A DNA stretch of 36,338 nucleotides, from contig NZ_BAFR01000067.1 in the NCBI RefSeq assembly GCF_000308435.1, forward strand, positions 1 to 36,338. Direction: 5' to 3'. Positions 25,438 through 35,199 of the stretch are shown here, one piece after another (the stretch's first letter is position 1; every line of letters starts with the position of its first letter). Made by a program: the position numbers and the translations under genes. The notes beneath the pieces are model-generated. The model worked only from the letters and a program-made list of their open reading frames with translations. It was not told where the DNA came from and searched no databases. The stretch is from Nocardia araoensis NBRC 100135. GTDB taxonomy: Bacteria; Actinomycetota; Actinomycetes; Mycobacteriales; Mycobacteriaceae.

Positions 25438-26736
25438 ATGAAACGACTCATCGTGTGTTGCGATGGCACGTGGAAGGCCGAGTCGAGCAGCACGGTTTCG
25501 AACATTGTCAAGATCGCGCAGACGATCCGGTTCGACGCGCCGGGTCCGTCGGGGGAGACGATCCAGCAGTGGGTCACCTACGTCTCCGGCCCGGGCGCTC
25601 GCGGGTTCCTCAGTGATCGCCTGATGGGCGGCGCCTTCGGACTCGGACTCGAAGCGAACTTGTCGTCCGCCTACTGGCATCTGGCGTTGAACTGGGAGAA
25701 GGGCGACGAGATCTACATCTTCGGCTTCAGCCGCGGCGCCTTCACCGCCCGTAGCCTGGCCGGCCTGATCAGCCGTATCGGGATCCTGACCCCCGAGGCG
25801 ATGATCGATGGCAAGTACCCGGACGCCCTGAGCATCTATCGGCAGCGCCCGCCCGCGCCGACGCCGGAGAACCCCGATCCGGCCGAGCCCGAGCAGTGGC
25901 AGGAATTCCGCCGGAAGTATTGCCGGAGAGCGAAGATCGATTTCCTCGGCGTGTTCGACACCGTCGGCGCGCTGGGCGTCCCCGGCATCACCTCCCTGCG
26001 GCATCGCTTCCACGACGTCAAGCTCTCCCGGCACGTGCACTGCGCCCGCCAGGCCCTGGCCATCGACGAGCGGCGGCGCAACTTCGAACCGTCCGTGTGG
26101 GAGGTGCCGGTCGAACCGACGGTGAAGTACCGGCGCGGCTTCGAGCGGGTCAAGCAGGTGTGGTTCCCCGGCGTGCACAGCGACATCGGCGGCGGCTACG
26201 CCGAATGCGGCCTGTCCGATATGACGTTGCAGTGGATGGTCCGAGAGGCGGAGTCGGTCGGGCTGGCCTTCGACCGGGACCGGCTGGCCGCACTGTCGAA
26301 GCGCTGCGATCACACCGACGGCGACCACATGCGGCTGCACGATTCCCTGAGCATCGGCTACCGCATCCTGAATGTGGTTCGGACGCTGCGCAATCCGCGC
26401 AGTCGCCGGTTCCACTGGGATTCCTGGCGCCGGATGTCCATGCCCACCGATCAGGGCGTGCGGCTGTCGGCCAGCGCCCAGGACGCGCTGGACTATCATC
26501 CCGCCAATCTGCGCCGCTGGCGCGAAGAACTGGGCGGCGTGATCCCGGAGGCGACGTTCGAGCAGGTCCGCGGCGTGTTCTCGAAGCAGCTCGAGCATGC
26601 TCCCGCGGTGGCCGCCGCGCCCGCGCTGTCAGCGCACGAGCAGCGCGACGGGCAGCCTGGCGAACATCTTCTCCAGCCTGGCCCGCCCCTGGAAGGTGTG
26701 GCCGGTCAGCCGGTCGGTCCAGCTGCCCGCGGGTAG
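25438..26736 (+). CDS. DUF2235 alpha/beta-hydrolase (Tle1-type phospholipase fold)
   Basis: A 432-residue protein with the DUF2235/T6SS phospholipase effector-like fold. MKRLIVCCDGTWK is the family N-terminus, starting at ATG 25438 with GGGAGGA upstream. The nucleophile elbow is GFSRG (S98 at 96-100), the Asp is D174 in FLGVFDTVGALG, and the His is H247 in FPGVHSDIGGGYAE. All three catalytic residues are present. No signal peptide or secretion partner is seen, so a cytosolic enzyme is likely. The last 36 codons lie antisense to the 3' end of treY (108-base overlap), and those residues (SAHEQRDGQPGEHLL onward) are low-complexity and not family-conserved. Lipid or another ester substrate unknown. 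Confidence 0.85.
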   Translation: MKRLIVCCDGTWKAESSSTVSNIVKIAQTIRFDAPGPSGETIQQWVTYVSGPGARGFLSDRLMGGAFGLGLEANLSSAYWHLALNWEKGDEIYIFGFSRGAFTARSLAGLISRIGILTPEAMIDGKYPDALSIYRQRPPAPTPENPDPAEPEQWQEFRRKYCRRAKIDFLGVFDTVGALGVPGITSLRHRFHDVKLSRHVHCARQALAIDERRRNFEPSVWEVPVEPTVKYRRGFERVKQVWFPGVHSDIGGGYAECGLSDMTLQWMVREAESVGLAFDRDRLAALSKRCDHTDGDHMRLHDSLSIGYRILNVVRTLRNPRSRRFHWDSWRRMSMPTDQGVRLSASAQDALDYHPANLRRWREELGGVIPEATFEQVRGVFSKQLEHAPAVAAAPALSAHEQRDGQPGEHLLQPGPPLEGVAGQPVGPAARG

Positions 26737-29067
26737 GTCCAGGAACGTGTCGCCCCAGCCGGTCTCGGCCAGGCTCACGCTGTGGCGGGTGGCGGCGACG
26801 ATGACCTCCGGGGCCTCGCCCGCGCGGCCGCGGGCGTAGGACACCACCTTGGGCGCGTGGTCGCCGGTGGCGAACAACGGCCGGTACGTGCCGCCGACGA
26901 AGCATTCGGGACGCTCGCGGCGCAACCACAGCGCGTAGGCGACGATCCACATCTTCGCCGCTCCGGTGGTGTCCAGCGCGGGCGTGCCGGTGAGCGATTG
27001 GAGCATGCCCGCGCGGGCGGCGAAGTCCACCGGCCTGCGGTTGTCCGGGTCGACGAGGGAGTCCTCCCACAGTTCGCAGCCCTGATAGACATCCGGGATG
27101 CCCGGCCCGCACAGCTGCAGGAGCTTCTGCGACAACGCGTCCGACCAGGCGTGCGGGGCCAGCTCGTGCACCAGGTCGCCGAGTTCGGAGCCCACCGGTC
27201 CATCGATCACCGCGTCCAGCCAGGCGTGCACCGCCGCCTCGAACTCGCCGTCCGGCTCCTCCCAGGAGGTCTTGGTGTTGGCCTCCCGCATCGCCTTCTC
27301 GGCGAACGCGTGCACGCGCTCCCGCAGGCCGGGCACGGACGCGGCCGGTCGCCCGTCCGCGGGCCACACCCCGAACATGTTCTGGAGCAGGAACAACGCC
27401 GTCGCCCCGTCCGGCGCCGGGGTGGTCTCCAGCCAGGAGTCGACGTTGCGCGCCCAGGTCTCCGCGGCCTGCGACAGCACGCCGATGCGGGCGCGCACGT
27501 CCTCGCCGCGCTTGGTGTCATGCGTGGACAGGGTCGTCAGGGTCGCGGGCCAACGCTGCGCGCGCTGGCTGTTGGACAGGTGGAATTCGTTGAGCGAGTG
27601 GCCGAAGCGCGCCGGGTTGCCGCCGACCTCCTGCAACGAGACCAGCCGTGCGGCCTGATAGAACATGGTGTCCTCGACCGCCTTCGCGGTCACCGCGCCG
27701 CAGACCTGGCTGAAGCGCATGGCCGCGGCCCCGTCGGCGGCCAGCGCCGCGACCAGCACCGCCAGCGGCGCGGTGAGTTCGCTGTTGCGCTTCTCCACCT
27801 CGGCGATCACCGCGCCCGTCATCCCCGACAGCGGCGCGTAGTCGGCCCGGTAGACCGGCATGAACGCCAGCACCTCGATGGTGGCGTTGGTCAGCGCCAT
27901 GGTGTCGAAGCTCTCGGCGTTCGCGTCCTGCTTGATCGCGGCCACCAGCCGCCGGACCTCCGGCGTCAGGATGGTCTCGGCGACCGCGCGCTTGATCCGA
28001 TGCTCGGTCTCGCCGATCCAGGCCCGGTCGCTGCCGTGTCCGGCGACCCGGCGCGAGAGTTCGGTGAGCGCGTGTTCGCCGCGCGGATCGATCAGCACGC
28101 CGCCGAAGTCGGCAAGCGCCTCGTAGCCGGTGGTGCCGTCGATCGGCAGCGTCGCGTCCAGCGGCTCCCGGTTGGCCAGGATCTTCTCCACCAGCAGCAG
28201 CCGGTGCGGGCCGATCAGCCTGCGCAGCCGGGTGAGGTAACCGGAGGGATCGGCCAGACCGTCGGGATGGTCGACCCGCACGCCGTCGATCAGGTCGTGC
28301 TCGCACCACGCGGCGAGTTCGCGGTGGGTGAGCTCGAAGACCTCGGGGTTCTCCTGACGGATCGCGGCCAGGCTGCTGACGGCGAAGAACCGCCGGTAGG
28401 TGCACAGCCCGGCCTTCCAGCTCACCAGCCGGTAGTGCTGTTTGTCGTGGATGCGCAGGGCGTTGTCACCGTCGGTGCCGGGCGCGATCGGGAAACGCAG
28501 ATCGTGCAGCGCGAGCATGGGCTCGGCGCCGGAGCGGTCCACGGTCAAGGCGGCCGGGTCGTTCTCGCTCTGCAGCACCGGCAGCGCCAGCCGGCCGCCC
28601 GCGCCGTTGCCCGGGCTCCAATCGATGTCGAAATACGACGCGAACCGCGAATCCTGTCCGTTCCGCAGCACGTCCCACCACCAGGCGTTCTGCCGGGGAT
28701 CGGCGACGCCCACGTGATTGGGCACCAGGTCGACGATCAGTCCCATGCCGCGGCTGCGCACCTCGTCCGCGAGGGCCTTGAGCCCCGTCGGCCCGCCGAG
28801 GGCGGCGGAGACCGTGGTCGGGTCGGTGACGTCGTAACCGTGCGTCGAGCCGTGCGCCGCGGTCATGATCGGCGAAAGATACAGGTGCGAAATGCCCAGC
28901 TGCTGTAGGTATTCGGCGATGGCACGGGCTTCGGCGAAAGTCAGCGCGTCCGGTCGCAGCTGGAGCCGGTAAGCGCTGCGGACAGTCGTCTGGCGGGCGG
29001 GCTTGCGTCGGAGGGACACCGGGTCGGTCACGTGCATCTCGGTGGGATCGGGTGCGTTCATCGGCAT
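26629..29067 (-). CDS. treY: Malto-oligosyltrehalose synthase
   Basis: An 812-residue GH13 enzyme that converts the reducing-end glucose of a malto-oligosaccharide to a trehalose unit. It begins MPMNAPDPTE at ATG 29067; ATG 29061 is an alternative. The core starts with SAYRLQLRPDALTFAEA (31-47). Conserved sites are VPNHVGVADP (115-124), the nucleophile D266 in DGVRVDHPDGLADP, the acid/base E294 in LLLVEKIL, and LSTHDTKRGEDVRARI. The C-terminal part has PGIPDVYQGCELWEDSLVDPDNRR. The gene follows treX by five bases and is co-transcribed with it. Mycobacterial TreY is about 765 residues; the extra length is N-terminal. The 3' end overlaps an opposing gene. Confidence 0.96.
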   Translation of the reverse strand: MPMNAPDPTEMHVTDPVSLRRKPARQTTVRSAYRLQLRPDALTFAEARAIAEYLQQLGISHLYLSPIMTAAHGSTHGYDVTDPTTVSAALGGPTGLKALADEVRSRGMGLIVDLVPNHVGVADPRQNAWWWDVLRNGQDSRFASYFDIDWSPGNGAGGRLALPVLQSENDPAALTVDRSGAEPMLALHDLRFPIAPGTDGDNALRIHDKQHYRLVSWKAGLCTYRRFFAVSSLAAIRQENPEVFELTHRELAAWCEHDLIDGVRVDHPDGLADPSGYLTRLRRLIGPHRLLLVEKILANREPLDATLPIDGTTGYEALADFGGVLIDPRGEHALTELSRRVAGHGSDRAWIGETEHRIKRAVAETILTPEVRRLVAAIKQDANAESFDTMALTNATIEVLAFMPVYRADYAPLSGMTGAVIAEVEKRNSELTAPLAVLVAALAADGAAAMRFSQVCGAVTAKAVEDTMFYQAARLVSLQEVGGNPARFGHSLNEFHLSNSQRAQRWPATLTTLSTHDTKRGEDVRARIGVLSQAAETWARNVDSWLETTPAPDGATALFLLQNMFGVWPADGRPAASVPGLRERVHAFAEKAMREANTKTSWEEPDGEFEAAVHAWLDAVIDGPVGSELGDLVHELAPHAWSDALSQKLLQLCGPGIPDVYQGCELWEDSLVDPDNRRPVDFAARAGMLQSLTGTPALDTTGAAKMWIVAYALWLRRERPECFVGGTYRPLFATGDHAPKVVSYARGRAGEAPEVIVAATRHSVSLAETGWGDTFLDLPAGSWTDRLTGHTFQGRARLEKMFARLPVALLVR

Positions 29068-29072
29068 TCGGG

Positions 29073-31193
<2,121 letters not shown>

Positions 31194-31464
31194 GGCAACG
31201 ACAGTAGCGCCAGCCGGGCATTCCGTTGTGCCTGTGGTTGTGGCCGAGGGGATCGAGCGAGGTCGGAGGCGTTTTCTGGGCTATCGGCGAGGTATGCGAG
31301 GACCGGGGACGGCCGGTTGTGGCACCGCCGGACGGTCTCGCGGCACAGCGCGGGCGAACGACTCTCGCCGTGTCGGCCTTCCCTCTGGCAAGTGGTGGCG
31401 GTGCTGCGCGTCACGGAAGCGCACGCGACCCGCGCATCGTGCGGCGCCCGACCGGGTGCGCGGC
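31194..31464. other. Intergenic region upstream of treXY
   Basis: A 271-base gap between treX and the MarR-GNAT gene, both on the minus strand. It should hold the treXY promoter, but I see no clear -10/-35 pair or palindrome. Frames here are Arg/Ser-rich without domains. Confidence 0.35.
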
Positions 31465-32400
31465 TCACTCCGCGGGTGTGAGCGACCGCCGCCAGGTCTG
31501 GCCGACGAGATCGCGGCCCCAGCTGTGGTGCGGCTGCTGGTCGACGAGCTCGAATCCCGCGCGCTGGTAGACGCGCCGCGCGGCGGTGAGCACGTCGTTG
31601 GTCCACAGCACGATTTCCCGATAGCCCGCCGCCGTGGCGAAGCGCAAGCATTCGTCCACCAGCGCCGAACCGACGCCGAGGCCGCGGGCGGTCGGCTCGA
31701 CCAGCAGCAACCGCAGCCGCGCGGTGGTGTCGTCCTCGCGAACGCAGAAGACGCTGCCCACCGGGCGGCCGTCGGCTTCGGCGATCCAGGCGCGCTCGCG
31801 CCGCTCGTCGCGGGTAGCGAGGTAGTCGGCCACGATGCGCACGATCAGTTCCTCGTAGGTCGCGTCCCAGCCGTATTCGTTCGCGTAGAGCTCCGCGTGA
31901 CGCTGGATCACCCAGCCGTAGTCGCCGGAGCGCGGGGCGCGCAGCGTGAACGACGGCGCGTCGGCGGGCGGGTCCAGGATCTGCTGGATGGTCCGCATGG
32001 CGGTGATCAGTCGGTCCCGGGACGCCGGGTGCTGCGCGTCGAGCAGCGCGCCCACTTCGTCGCTGGAGCGTCGATCGAGCGTCGCGAAGACCTCCCTGCC
32101 CCGGTCGGTCAGCCGGACCTCCTGGCGGCGGCCGTCGCTGCCCGAGCGGTTGCGCCGCACCAAGCCGGACTGTTCGAACCGGGCCAGGATGCGGCTGAGG
32201 TAGCCCGCGTCGAGGTCGAGGGCCTGCCGCAGCGCGACCACTTCGGTGGCGTCGGACGCGGCCAGTTCGAACAGGATCCGCGCCTCGGTGAGCGAGTAGC
32301 GGCTGTCGTGCAGTCCCTCCCGCAGCACCCCGATCACGCGGGTGTAGTGGCGGTTGAATTCGCGGACGGCGGCGATGTCGGCGGGGGCGGCAGCGGTCAC
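31465..32400 (-). CDS. MarR-GNAT fusion: regulator with acetyltransferase domain
   Basis: A 311-residue two-domain protein. Residues about 1-145 form a MarR winged helix: HDSRYSLTEARILFELAA, DAGYLSRILARFEQSGLVRRNRSGSDGRRQEVRLTDRGREV. Residues about 158-311 form a GNAT domain: WIAEADGRPVGSVFCVREDD, then the acetyl-CoA loop VEPTARGLGVGSALVDECL and the C-terminal IVLWTNDVLTAARRVYQRAGFEL. GTG at 32400 is chosen because GGAG lies five bases upstream. The fusion is a known actinobacterial and proteobacterial architecture, presumed to couple regulation with N-acetylation. A 19-base palindrome lies 12 bases before the start, arguing for autoregulation. The acetylated substrate is unknown. Confidence 0.92.
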   Translation of the reverse strand: MTAAAPADIAAVREFNRHYTRVIGVLREGLHDSRYSLTEARILFELAASDATEVVALRQALDLDAGYLSRILARFEQSGLVRRNRSGSDGRRQEVRLTDRGREVFATLDRRSSDEVGALLDAQHPASRDRLITAMRTIQQILDPPADAPSFTLRAPRSGDYGWVIQRHAELYANEYGWDATYEELIVRIVADYLATRDERRERAWIAEADGRPVGSVFCVREDDTTARLRLLLVEPTARGLGVGSALVDECLRFATAAGYREIVLWTNDVLTAARRVYQRAGFELVDQQPHHSWGRDLVGQTWRRSLTPAE

Positions 32401-32411
32401 GACGGCTCCAA

Positions 32412-32430
32412 TCTTTGACTTCGTCAAAGA
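32412..32430. promoter_or_regulatory. MarR-type operator before MarR-GNAT
   Basis: TCTTTGAC-TTC-GTCAAAGA is a perfect palindrome with 8-base arms, 12 bases upstream of the MarR-GNAT start. TTGAC-N3-GTCAA is a common core for MarR operators. Its position near the start fits repression of the fused regulator by itself. It is distinct from the biotin operator at 32511-32527. Confidence 0.65.
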
Positions 32431-32510
32431 ATATTCCGCGACGGCCCTACCGGGTGCGGAAACGGCCGAACTCCGCCCACCCTTGCGGACCCGCGCAGCT
32501 CGGATGCTAA

Positions 32511-32527
32511 CTTGAACGGCGTTCAAG
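32511..32527. promoter_or_regulatory. BioQ operator upstream of bioA
   Basis: CTTGAAC-GGC-GTTCAAG is a perfect 7-base-arm palindrome. It contains TGAAC-N3-GTTCA (32513-32525), the form bound by the TetR-family biotin repressor BioQ in Corynebacterium and Mycobacterium. A GCTAACTT -10-like sequence overlaps its left edge, so binding should block the bioA promoter. The bioA start is 38 bases downstream. No bioQ gene lies in the window. Confidence 0.75.
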
Positions 32528-32565
32528 CCGCCCCGGGCGATCGGGGCCGTGACACGAGGATTCCT

Positions 32566-33846
32566 GTGGCACTGACCCCTGACGAGATCATCGCCCTCGA
32601 CGCCGAGCACGTCTGGCATCCGTACGGCGGTTTTCCCGCGACGACCGAACCGCTGGTGGTGGCCGCCGCCGCGGGGACCAGGCTGACCCTGGCCGACGGG
32701 CGCGAACTGGTCGACGGCATGAGTTCCTGGTGGGCCGCCATCCACGGTTACCGGCACCCGGTGCTCGACGCCGCGCTGGTCGAGCAGTCGCGGCGGATGA
32801 GTCACGTGATGTTCGGCGGGCTCACCCACGAGCCCGCGGCCCGGCTGGCCGAATTGCTGGTCGAATCGACGCCGTCCGGGCTGGACAAGGTGTTCCTGTG
32901 CGACTCCGGCTCGGTGTCGGTCGAGGTCGCCGTGAAGATGTGCCTGCAGTACTGGCGTTCGCTGGGCAAGCCGGAGAAACGGCGCCTGCTCACCTGGCGC
33001 GGCGGATACCACGGCGACACCTTCACCCCGATGAGCGTGTGCGACCCGGAGGGCGGCATGCATTCGCTGTGGACCGACGTCCTGGCGAACCAGCTGTTCG
33101 CGCCGGTGCCGCCGAGCGAGTACCACCCGGAGTACGTGACGGAACTGGAGCGCATGCTCGCGGCGCACGCGGGCGAACTCGCGGCGGTCATCGTGGAGCC
33201 GGTCGTCCAAGGGGCGGGCGGGATGCGCTGGCACCATCCCGGCTATCTCACCGATCTGCGCAGGCTGTGCGACGAACACGGCGTGTTGCTGGTCTTCGAC
33301 GAGATCGCGACCGGATTCGGCCGCACCGGAACGCTTTTCGCGGCCGAGTCGGCCGGGGTGAGCCCGGATGTGATGTGCGTGGGCAAGGCGCTGACCGGCG
33401 GCTACCTCACCCTCGCCGCCGCGCTGTGCACCACGCGGATCGCCGAGACGATCAGCGCGGCGCACGGCGGGCTCATGCACGGACCCACGTTCATGGGCAA
33501 TCCGCTGGCCTGCGCGGTCGCCGTCGCGTCGATCGAGTTGCTGCGCTCGCGCGACTGGCGCGGTGAGGTGGCTCGGATCGAGGCGGAGCTGGCGGCGGGC
33601 CTGGCCCCGGTGCGCGAGCTGCCCGGTGTGGTCGAGGCGCGCGTGCTCGGCGCGATCGGGGTGATCGAGCTGGACCGCCCGGTCGACATGCGCGCCGCGA
33701 CCGACGCCGCGGTGGCGGCCGGGGTATGGCTGCGTCCGTTCCGCAATCTCGTCTACACCATGCCGCCGTTCATCAGCACCTCCGGCGACATCGCCACGAT
33801 CGCCGCCGGAATGCGCGCCGCGGTCGCCGCGCAGAACGATCGGTGA
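32566..33846 (+). CDS. bioA: Adenosylmethionine-8-amino-7-oxononanoate aminotransferase
   Basis: A 426-residue PLP-dependent enzyme that makes 7,8-diaminopelargonate (DAPA) from KAPA with SAM as amino donor, the antepenultimate step of biotin synthesis. GTG at 32566 ([22 protein letters not shown]) is chosen because GAGGA lies six bases upstream. An earlier TTG inside the operator is rejected. HVWHPYGG (15-22), [16 protein letters not shown] (50-65), the PLP-binding D245 in [13 protein letters not shown] and Schiff-base K274 in [12 protein letters not shown] are all present. The last step enzyme bioF is 1.35 kb downstream, separated by three unrelated genes. Cytosolic. Confidence 0.96.
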   Translation: MALTPDEIIALDAEHVWHPYGGFPATTEPLVVAAAAGTRLTLADGRELVDGMSSWWAAIHGYRHPVLDAALVEQSRRMSHVMFGGLTHEPAARLAELLVESTPSGLDKVFLCDSGSVSVEVAVKMCLQYWRSLGKPEKRRLLTWRGGYHGDTFTPMSVCDPEGGMHSLWTDVLANQLFAPVPPSEYHPEYVTELERMLAAHAGELAAVIVEPVVQGAGGMRWHHPGYLTDLRRLCDEHGVLLVFDEIATGFGRTGTLFAAESAGVSPDVMCVGKALTGGYLTLAAALCTTRIAETISAAHGGLMHGPTFMGNPLACAVAVASIELLRSRDWRGEVARIEAELAAGLAPVRELPGVVEARVLGAIGVIELDRPVDMRAATDAAVAAGVWLRPFRNLVYTMPPFISTSGDIATIAAGMRAAVAAQNDR

Positions 33847-33850
33847 CCGC

Positions 33851-34222
33851 TCAGGCGATCCACGGCGGGACGATGGTGCCGTCACCGTCCGGCGTGCCCG
33901 CCCGTGCCCCCGCCGGCGCGGTGACGACGGCGGTGAAGCCGTCGGCGGTGCGCACCTGCCGCAGCGCGTTCGGCGGGAGGATCACCGTATCGCCCTCGGC
34001 CGCGGTCAGTTCGGTGCCGTCGAGCGCGACGTCGAGCCGTCCGGCGATGACGGTCCAGATCTGCTCGGCGTCGATGAAGTGCAGCGGTCCCGCGGTGTCC
34101 GCGGGCACCTCGACCCGCCACAGCGCGAGTCCGGAGCCGCCCTGGGTGGGGGAGGCGAGCGTGGTCATGACGCCGCTCGCGGTTTCGGTGCGGCGGGTGT
34201 CGGAGTGTCGGATGACGGTCAT
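33851..34222 (-). CDS. Small cupin-domain protein, divergent from MarR
   Basis: A 123-residue single-domain cupin. ATG at 34222 (MTVIRHSDTRRTETASGVM) is preceded by AGAGGTGG. The beta-barrel has the two cupin motifs in degenerate form: AGPLHFIDAEQIWTVIAGRLDVALDG and TVILPPNALRQVRTADGF. Only one clear metal-ligand His (PLHF) is visible, so metal binding is uncertain. It could be an enzyme or a sensing protein. The divergent MarR gene and two shared operator-like palindromes suggest it is the regulator's target. Its stop is four bases past the bioA stop, so it is convergent with bioA. Confidence 0.85.
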   Translation of the reverse strand: MTVIRHSDTRRTETASGVMTTLASPTQGGSGLALWRVEVPADTAGPLHFIDAEQIWTVIAGRLDVALDGTELTAAEGDTVILPPNALRQVRTADGFTAVVTAPAGARAGTPDGDGTIVPPWIA

Positions 34223-34233
34223 CGGGCTACCAC

Positions 34234-34279
34234 CTCTAAGATAGACAACATGGTTGTCCATATAGTCAACGAGGTTGTC
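34234..34279. promoter_or_regulatory. Twin operator-like palindromes between cupin and marR
   Basis: Site 1 GACAAC-ATG-GTTGTC (34234-34248) has perfect 6-base arms. Site 2 GTCAAC-GAG-GTTGTC (34265-34279) matches it at 12 of 15 positions. Their centres are 31 bases apart, about three helical turns. Together they cover the divergent control region of the cupin and marR genes, as for a MarR dimer pair. Confidence 0.7.
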
Positions 34280-34283
34280 CATC

Positions 34284-34766
34284 ATGTCAAGTGACGCGGG
34301 TGGCTACGAGTTGCCGCTGCGCATGCTGCTCGCCTTCCGGGCCGTGATCGACGAGGTGCACGCGGATCTGGCCGGGCACGGACACCCCGAGTTGCGGCCG
34401 ATGCACGGCTTCGTCTTCCAGGCGATCGGCCGTGCGGGTGGCCCCTACGGCTGCACGGCCGCCGACCTCGGCCGCGCGCTCGGCGTCTCGAAACAGGCCG
34501 CGGGCAAGCACATCGAGGCGCTGGAGCGGTCGGGCTACCTGCGGCGCGGGCACGACCCGTCCGACGCGCGGCGCAAGGTCTACACACTCACCGAACGCGC
34601 CGAGGACGTGCTGATCCGATCGGCGCGCACGTTCGATCGGATCCACGATCGCTGGGCGGGTCTGCTCGGCGCGGACCGGCTGGCCGAGTTGGAGCGCGAT
34701 CTGCGCTTGCTGGCGCCCGGCGAGGTGTTCCGGCTGGATACGCCGAACTGGTTCACCGGTCCGTGA
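34284..34766 (+). CDS. MarR-family regulator, divergent from cupin gene
   Basis: A 160-residue winged-helix regulator. ATG at 34284 (MSSDAGGYELPLRMLL) has GAGGTT nine bases upstream. The DNA-binding region is GCTAADLGRALGVSKQAAGKHIEALERSGYLRRGHDPSDARRKVYTLTERAEDVLIRSA, the full MarR helix-turn-helix and wing. It is divergent from the cupin gene with two palindromes in the 61-base gap. It overlaps the following opposing gene by 14 bases at the 3' end. It probably represses itself and the cupin gene, and its ligand is unknown. Together with the cupin and the next gene it interrupts the biotin cluster. Confidence 0.88.
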   Translation: MSSDAGGYELPLRMLLAFRAVIDEVHADLAGHGHPELRPMHGFVFQAIGRAGGPYGCTAADLGRALGVSKQAAGKHIEALERSGYLRRGHDPSDARRKVYTLTERAEDVLIRSARTFDRIHDRWAGLLGADRLAELERDLRLLAPGEVFRLDTPNWFTGP

Positions 34767-35073
34767 GCCGGTCGGAGCAGCCGTCGGCGAGCTCGGGACG
34801 ATCGCTGTCGGACAACACCTCCCACACCCGGAAGATGCAGTGGTAGTCGTCCGACCAGCCGCGCACCATCAGCAGGTAGGTGTCGCCGTCACGGAGTACG
34901 ACGCGACGACCGCGCAATTTGGGATGCTCCGGGGTGTAGGTGGGCAGCACGCCGGCCAGCTTCGCCAGTGCCTGGGCGCGCGTGCCGACCACTTCCGTGA
35001 GAATTCGGGGTGACCAGCGCTTGTGATCGCCCGAGCCCGTTGTTTCCTCGACGACTATCGCCCACCGCGGCAT
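34753..35073 (-). CDS. Conserved hypothetical protein, convergent with marR
   Basis: A 106-residue protein. ATG at 35073 (MPRWAIVVEETTGSGDHKRWS) is chosen because GGGGAGGT lies 10 bases upstream; an upstream GTG at 35106 is an alternative. It is soluble with a beta-rich look: WAIVVEETT, RRVVLRDGDTYLLMVRGWSDDYHCIFRVWEVLSD. The family appears to be an actinobacterial hypothetical one; I recognise no named domain. It overlaps the 3' end of marR by 14 bases and is divergent from bioF. Function unknown. Confidence 0.75.
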   Translation of the reverse strand: MPRWAIVVEETTGSGDHKRWSPRILTEVVGTRAQALAKLAGVLPTYTPEHPKLRGRRVVLRDGDTYLLMVRGWSDDYHCIFRVWEVLSDSDRPELADGCSDRLTDR

Positions 35074-35170
35074 CCGGCCGTGTACCTCCCCGGTGCAGCT
35101 TGTCACCGCGGGCCGGTGACACCACCAACGATGGGCTCAACGGTACCAGCGGACCTGTGGGCGGGTGCCC

Positions 35171-35191
35171 TGAACGGTGTTCAAGTATGCT
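35171..35191 (+). promoter_or_regulatory. BioQ operator and -10 region of leaderless bioF
   Basis: TGAAC-GGT-GTTCA (35171-35183) is a perfect palindrome in the same class as the bioA operator, differing only in its central triplet (GGT for GGC). It is followed by AAG and a -10-like TATGCT (35186-35191). The bioF GTG is eight bases after that -10, so transcription should start at or next to the start codon. Repressor bound there would block RNA polymerase. Confidence 0.72.
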
Positions 35192-35199
35192 GCCCAGCT

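Noticed and set aside
25438..26736. Type VI secretion effector
   Set aside because: Only the hydrolase fold matches; no secretion or immunity genes occur nearby and the organism is Gram-positive-like.
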